This document shows positions 61,648 to 64,000 of a stretch of 64,000 nt of DNA, piece by piece (position 1 is the stretch's first letter; the number at the start of each line of letters is the position of its first letter). Position numbers and translations under genes: made by a program. The DNA comes from Mesorhizobium sp. C432A (GTDB lineage Bacteria; Pseudomonadota; Alphaproteobacteria; Rhizobiales; Rhizobiaceae), in the NCBI RefSeq assembly GCF_030323145.1, contig NZ_CP100470.1:4753001-4817000 (forward strand), given 5' to 3'. Under the pieces are notes generated by a model. The model ran no database searches, was not told where the DNA came from, and saw nothing but the letters and a program-made list of their open reading frames with translations.

Positions 61648-64000
61648 ATGCCGAACCCAAGCCAAACCAGCGATCAATGGTGGGTCAACGACCAGACGCC
61701 GGACAACCCGTACGGCAAAAGCGAAGATTACGGAGCCTTCCTCACCTATCTTGGAGCGCTGGACCGGTCGATAACGCCGGCGATCGCGGCGGGAACGCTG
61801 AGGATCAATGTCTCCGAGCTCAATGACCATCCCGAATACAAGGCCGCCGCGATCGGCGCCTTGCAGATGTGGGCCAGTGTCACCCCGTTGAAGTTCGAAA
61901 TCGTCGACAATGCACCATACAACAGCGCAACGGACTGGATGCAGGTTGTCAGCCCCGAACTGGGCGAAGAGGACGACGGCAGCGCCTATTCCAACGACCG
62001 CTATGTCAGCATCGGCCAGCGTTTCCACGACACCGAGGTCAACAAGACGGATATTGGCGGCTATGTCTTCGATTCCTTCATCCATGAATTCGGTCATGAG
62101 TTCGGGCTGAACCACCCCGGGCTCTACAATTACAGCGGCCCAGGCGGCGTACAGATCAATTACCTGAACAATGCGACCTGGACCTACGACCGTCAGCAAT
62201 ACAGCGTCATGTCCTATTTCGACGGGATCGATGTCGGTGAAACCAGCCGCTGGTCGGCGTCAACGCCGATGATGGCCGACATCGAGGCTGTCATCCGCCG
62301 CTTTTTCTCCACCGTCGACGAGAACGGCGTGCGCACCTATCAGCATATCGATCTCAACACGGGCGACAACGTCTACGGCTTCGGCAGTGCCGTGGACGGC
62401 TACCGGCTGACCTCCTCGGGCATGCAGCACGATATCGGTTTTGTCATCCATGACACCGGAGGAACCGACACGATCGACTTCTCCGGCTCGACGGCCGGCA
62501 CGATCCTCGATCTGCGCGCCGGGCAGTTCTCCAGCGTCAACGGCCATAGCAACAATGTGTCGATCTTTGCCGGGCACAACGCCGACGGCACGGACTATTA
62601 CATCGAGAACGGCATCGGCAGCAGCTATGACGACGTCCTGATCGGCAATGACGGAGCCAACGTGCTGGATGGCCGCGGCGGCGGCGACCGCATGGCCGGC
62701 AATGGCGGCGACGACACCTACTTCGTCGATTCTCTCGACGACATCGTGCGCGAGGAAGCGAATGGCGGGAATGACACGGTCGTTCTGCTGAACCGGAACT
62801 TGAATATCCGGAAAATCGCCAACGTCGAACACATCATCTACGCCGACGAGTCGACACTCCAGCCTGGAGACGGCGGCACCGAAACCGCACCGACCATCGG
62901 CGACAACACGATGACCAGCGTCATCTTCGGCGACAATGGCAACAATACGCTCGACGGCGGCGCCGGCGACGACACGATCTTCGGTCAGGGCGGCGATGAT
63001 CTCATCATCGGCGGCCGCGACTCGCTCGCCAGCCGCGACATCAACAACACCATCGATGTCGCCGACCTTCCAGACCAGACCGAGAGCGACGACGGCAATG
63101 ACACGCTCTATGGCGGCCGCGGCAACGATACGATCCTCGGCGGCCAGGGCAACGACATCCTCGACGGCGGCGACGGCGACGATACGCTGAGCGGCCAAGA
63201 TGGCGTCGATATATTCAGGGGCGGCGCCGGCGTCGACACGGTAGACTTCAGCAAGGAGAGCCCCTTCCAACTGCTCGTCAACCTCGAGACGAACGTTGCC
63301 AATGGCGGCACCGCCACCGGCGACACCTTCTACAGCATCGAAAACCTGATCGGCTCCGATGACCGCATCGACCGTTTCATCGGTACGTCGGCGGCAAATC
63401 ATTTCTGGGGCCGGGGCGGCGGCGACTATTTCAACGGCGGCGGCGGCAACGACATACTGGATGGCGGCAATGACGGCGACATCCTGTACGGTGAAGCCGG
63501 CAACGACACGATCATCGGCGGCGCCGGCCAGGACTATCTGGATGGCGGCGCCGGCATTGATACGGTCGTCTACGAAGGCAGTTCCGCCGGCGTGACGATC
63601 GACCTCGCCAATGGCACGGCCAATGGCGGCGACGGCGATGGCCCGGTGCAGATCGTCGGGCGCGGCACCGTTATCCGGCACGACATCCTGGTCGGCTTCG
63701 AAAACGCCGTCGGGTCGTTCTTCGACGACCATCTCATCGGCAACGCCCAGGCCAACAAACTTTCCGGCGGCGCCGGCAACGACACGCTGACCGGCGGTGG
63801 CGGCGCCGATATATTGAATGGCGGCGCCGGCAGCGACACGGCGGACTACGCCGACGCGGCCAGCGGGCAAAACCTCAAACTGGGTGGCGGCAAATCCGGC
63901 GGCGACACCTATATCTCGATCGAAAATCTGGCTGGCTCGGGCTTCAACGATCACCTGACCGGCGATGGCGCGGCCAATGTGCTGACCGGCCAGGGCGGCG
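61648..64000 (+). CDS. Serralysin-like (M10) RTX metalloprotease, 3' end beyond window
   Basis: The frame is open for 784 codons to the window edge. The N-terminal half is a metzincin protease with the zinc site HEFGHEFGLNHP (His146, Glu147, His150, His156) and Met-turn SVMSYF (Met188, Tyr190). No Sec signal is present, as usual for type I secretion substrates. From about residue 330 come runs of RTX calcium-binding nonapeptides such as GGAGDDTIFGQGGDD, GGRGNDTILGGQGND and GGAGNDTLTGGGGAD, in at least five blocks separated by beta linkers. The C-terminal secretion signal must lie outside the window. No ABC/MFP secretion genes are seen here. AAGG precedes the ATG. Confidence 0.9.
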   Translation, partial: MPNPSQTSDQWWVNDQTPDNPYGKSEDYGAFLTYLGALDRSITPAIAAGTLRINVSELNDHPEYKAAAIGALQMWASVTPLKFEIVDNAPYNSATDWMQVVSPELGEEDDGSAYSNDRYVSIGQRFHDTEVNKTDIGGYVFDSFIHEFGHEFGLNHPGLYNYSGPGGVQINYLNNATWTYDRQQYSVMSYFDGIDVGETSRWSASTPMMADIEAVIRRFFSTVDENGVRTYQHIDLNTGDNVYGFGSAVDGYRLTSSGMQHDIGFVIHDTGGTDTIDFSGSTAGTILDLRAGQFSSVNGHSNNVSIFAGHNADGTDYYIENGIGSSYDDVLIGNDGANVLDGRGGGDRMAGNGGDDTYFVDSLDDIVREEANGGNDTVVLLNRNLNIRKIANVEHIIYADESTLQPGDGGTETAPTIGDNTMTSVIFGDNGNNTLDGGAGDDTIFGQGGDDLIIGGRDSLASRDINNTIDVADLPDQTESDDGNDTLYGGRGNDTILGGQGNDILDGGDGDDTLSGQDGVDIFRGGAGVDTVDFSKESPFQLLVNLETNVANGGTATGDTFYSIENLIGSDDRIDRFIGTSAANHFWGRGGGDYFNGGGGNDILDGGNDGDILYGEAGNDTIIGGAGQDYLDGGAGIDTVVYEGSSAGVTIDLANGTANGGDGDGPVQIVGRGTVIRHDILVGFENAVGSFFDDHLIGNAQANKLSGGAGNDTLTGGGGADILNGGAGSDTADYADAASGQNLKLGGGKSGGDTYISIENLAGSGFNDHLTGDGAANVLTGQGG

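Noticed and set aside
62930..63850. Short direct repeats that might suggest a CRISPR array
   Set aside because: The periodicity is that of RTX nonapeptide codons in an open reading frame; there are no uniform repeats with unique spacers.
62260..63954. 564-codon minus-strand frame opposite the RTX protease
   Set aside because: It is the antisense of the regular RTX repeats, giving Val/Ala-rich low-complexity sequence.

Overview
The window looks like chromosome of a Mesorhizobium or close relative (Hyphomicrobiales). It is GC-rich. It carries the alphaproteobacterial block glyA-(exported protein)-nrdR-ribD-ribE-ribH-nusB, an LdtR/L,D-transpeptidase pair, a Mg-type hemB, Bpt, OpgC, DUF982 and a serralysin-type RTX protease. 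Short palindromic intergenic repeats recur through it. Genus assignment is an inference from gene content and order.

Left part (1-13.2 kb, nearly all minus strand): an osmoprotectant ABC uptake system (permease cut by the window edge, OsmF-type binding protein), a frameshifted MFS gene coupled to nusB, the riboflavin genes with nrdR and glyA upstream, then the cell-wall pair ldtP/ldtR, a small membrane protein and a 3-hydroxyisobutyryl-CoA hydrolase-like gene. Several neighbours are joined by 4-bp GTGA stop/start overlaps. 13.4-24.5 kb: a frameshifted PPOX-like gene, hemB (its 3' end is duplicated around an inserted orphan immunity-like gene), a divergent DUF1330/HxlR pair, a DHFR-like reductase with a striking operator, polyphosphate kinase 2, an aldo/keto reductase, a GT90 glycosyltransferase, DUF982, a GntR/MFS divergent pair and a DUF423 protein. 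24.5-36 kb: two tandem 47-residue paralogous microproteins that share operator-like sites with a divergent LacI regulator, then opgC, an esterase, sthA, an RDD protein, bpt, two transporters and parC.

36-49 kb: an exported protein, an IS481-family element sitting inside a palindromic repeat, aspS, a DeoR/MFS divergent pair, a second MFS gene, rnd, and a guaB-membrane protein-MAPEG operon. 49-53.5 kb is a lower-GC accessory stretch of small or unrecognised genes (single-TM peptide, sunset-domain protein, DUF4238 protein, two novel membrane proteins). 53.5-64 kb: a DHA2 efflux pump, an IS110-family element, rlmE and ppx (coupled), a YbhN-like membrane protein, tRNA-Gln(CUG), a protein with a duplicated unknown domain, and a serralysin-like RTX metalloprotease running off the right edge.

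The most striking system is the IS110 element at 55.0-56.1 kb. Its non-coding left end folds as a bridge RNA. The loops of that RNA match both ends of the element and the palindromic repeat it landed in, so element boundaries, core dinucleotide and the empty target site can all be read from the sequence. Other notable points are the hemB 3'-end duplication around the immunity-like gene and the LacI-linked microprotein pair.
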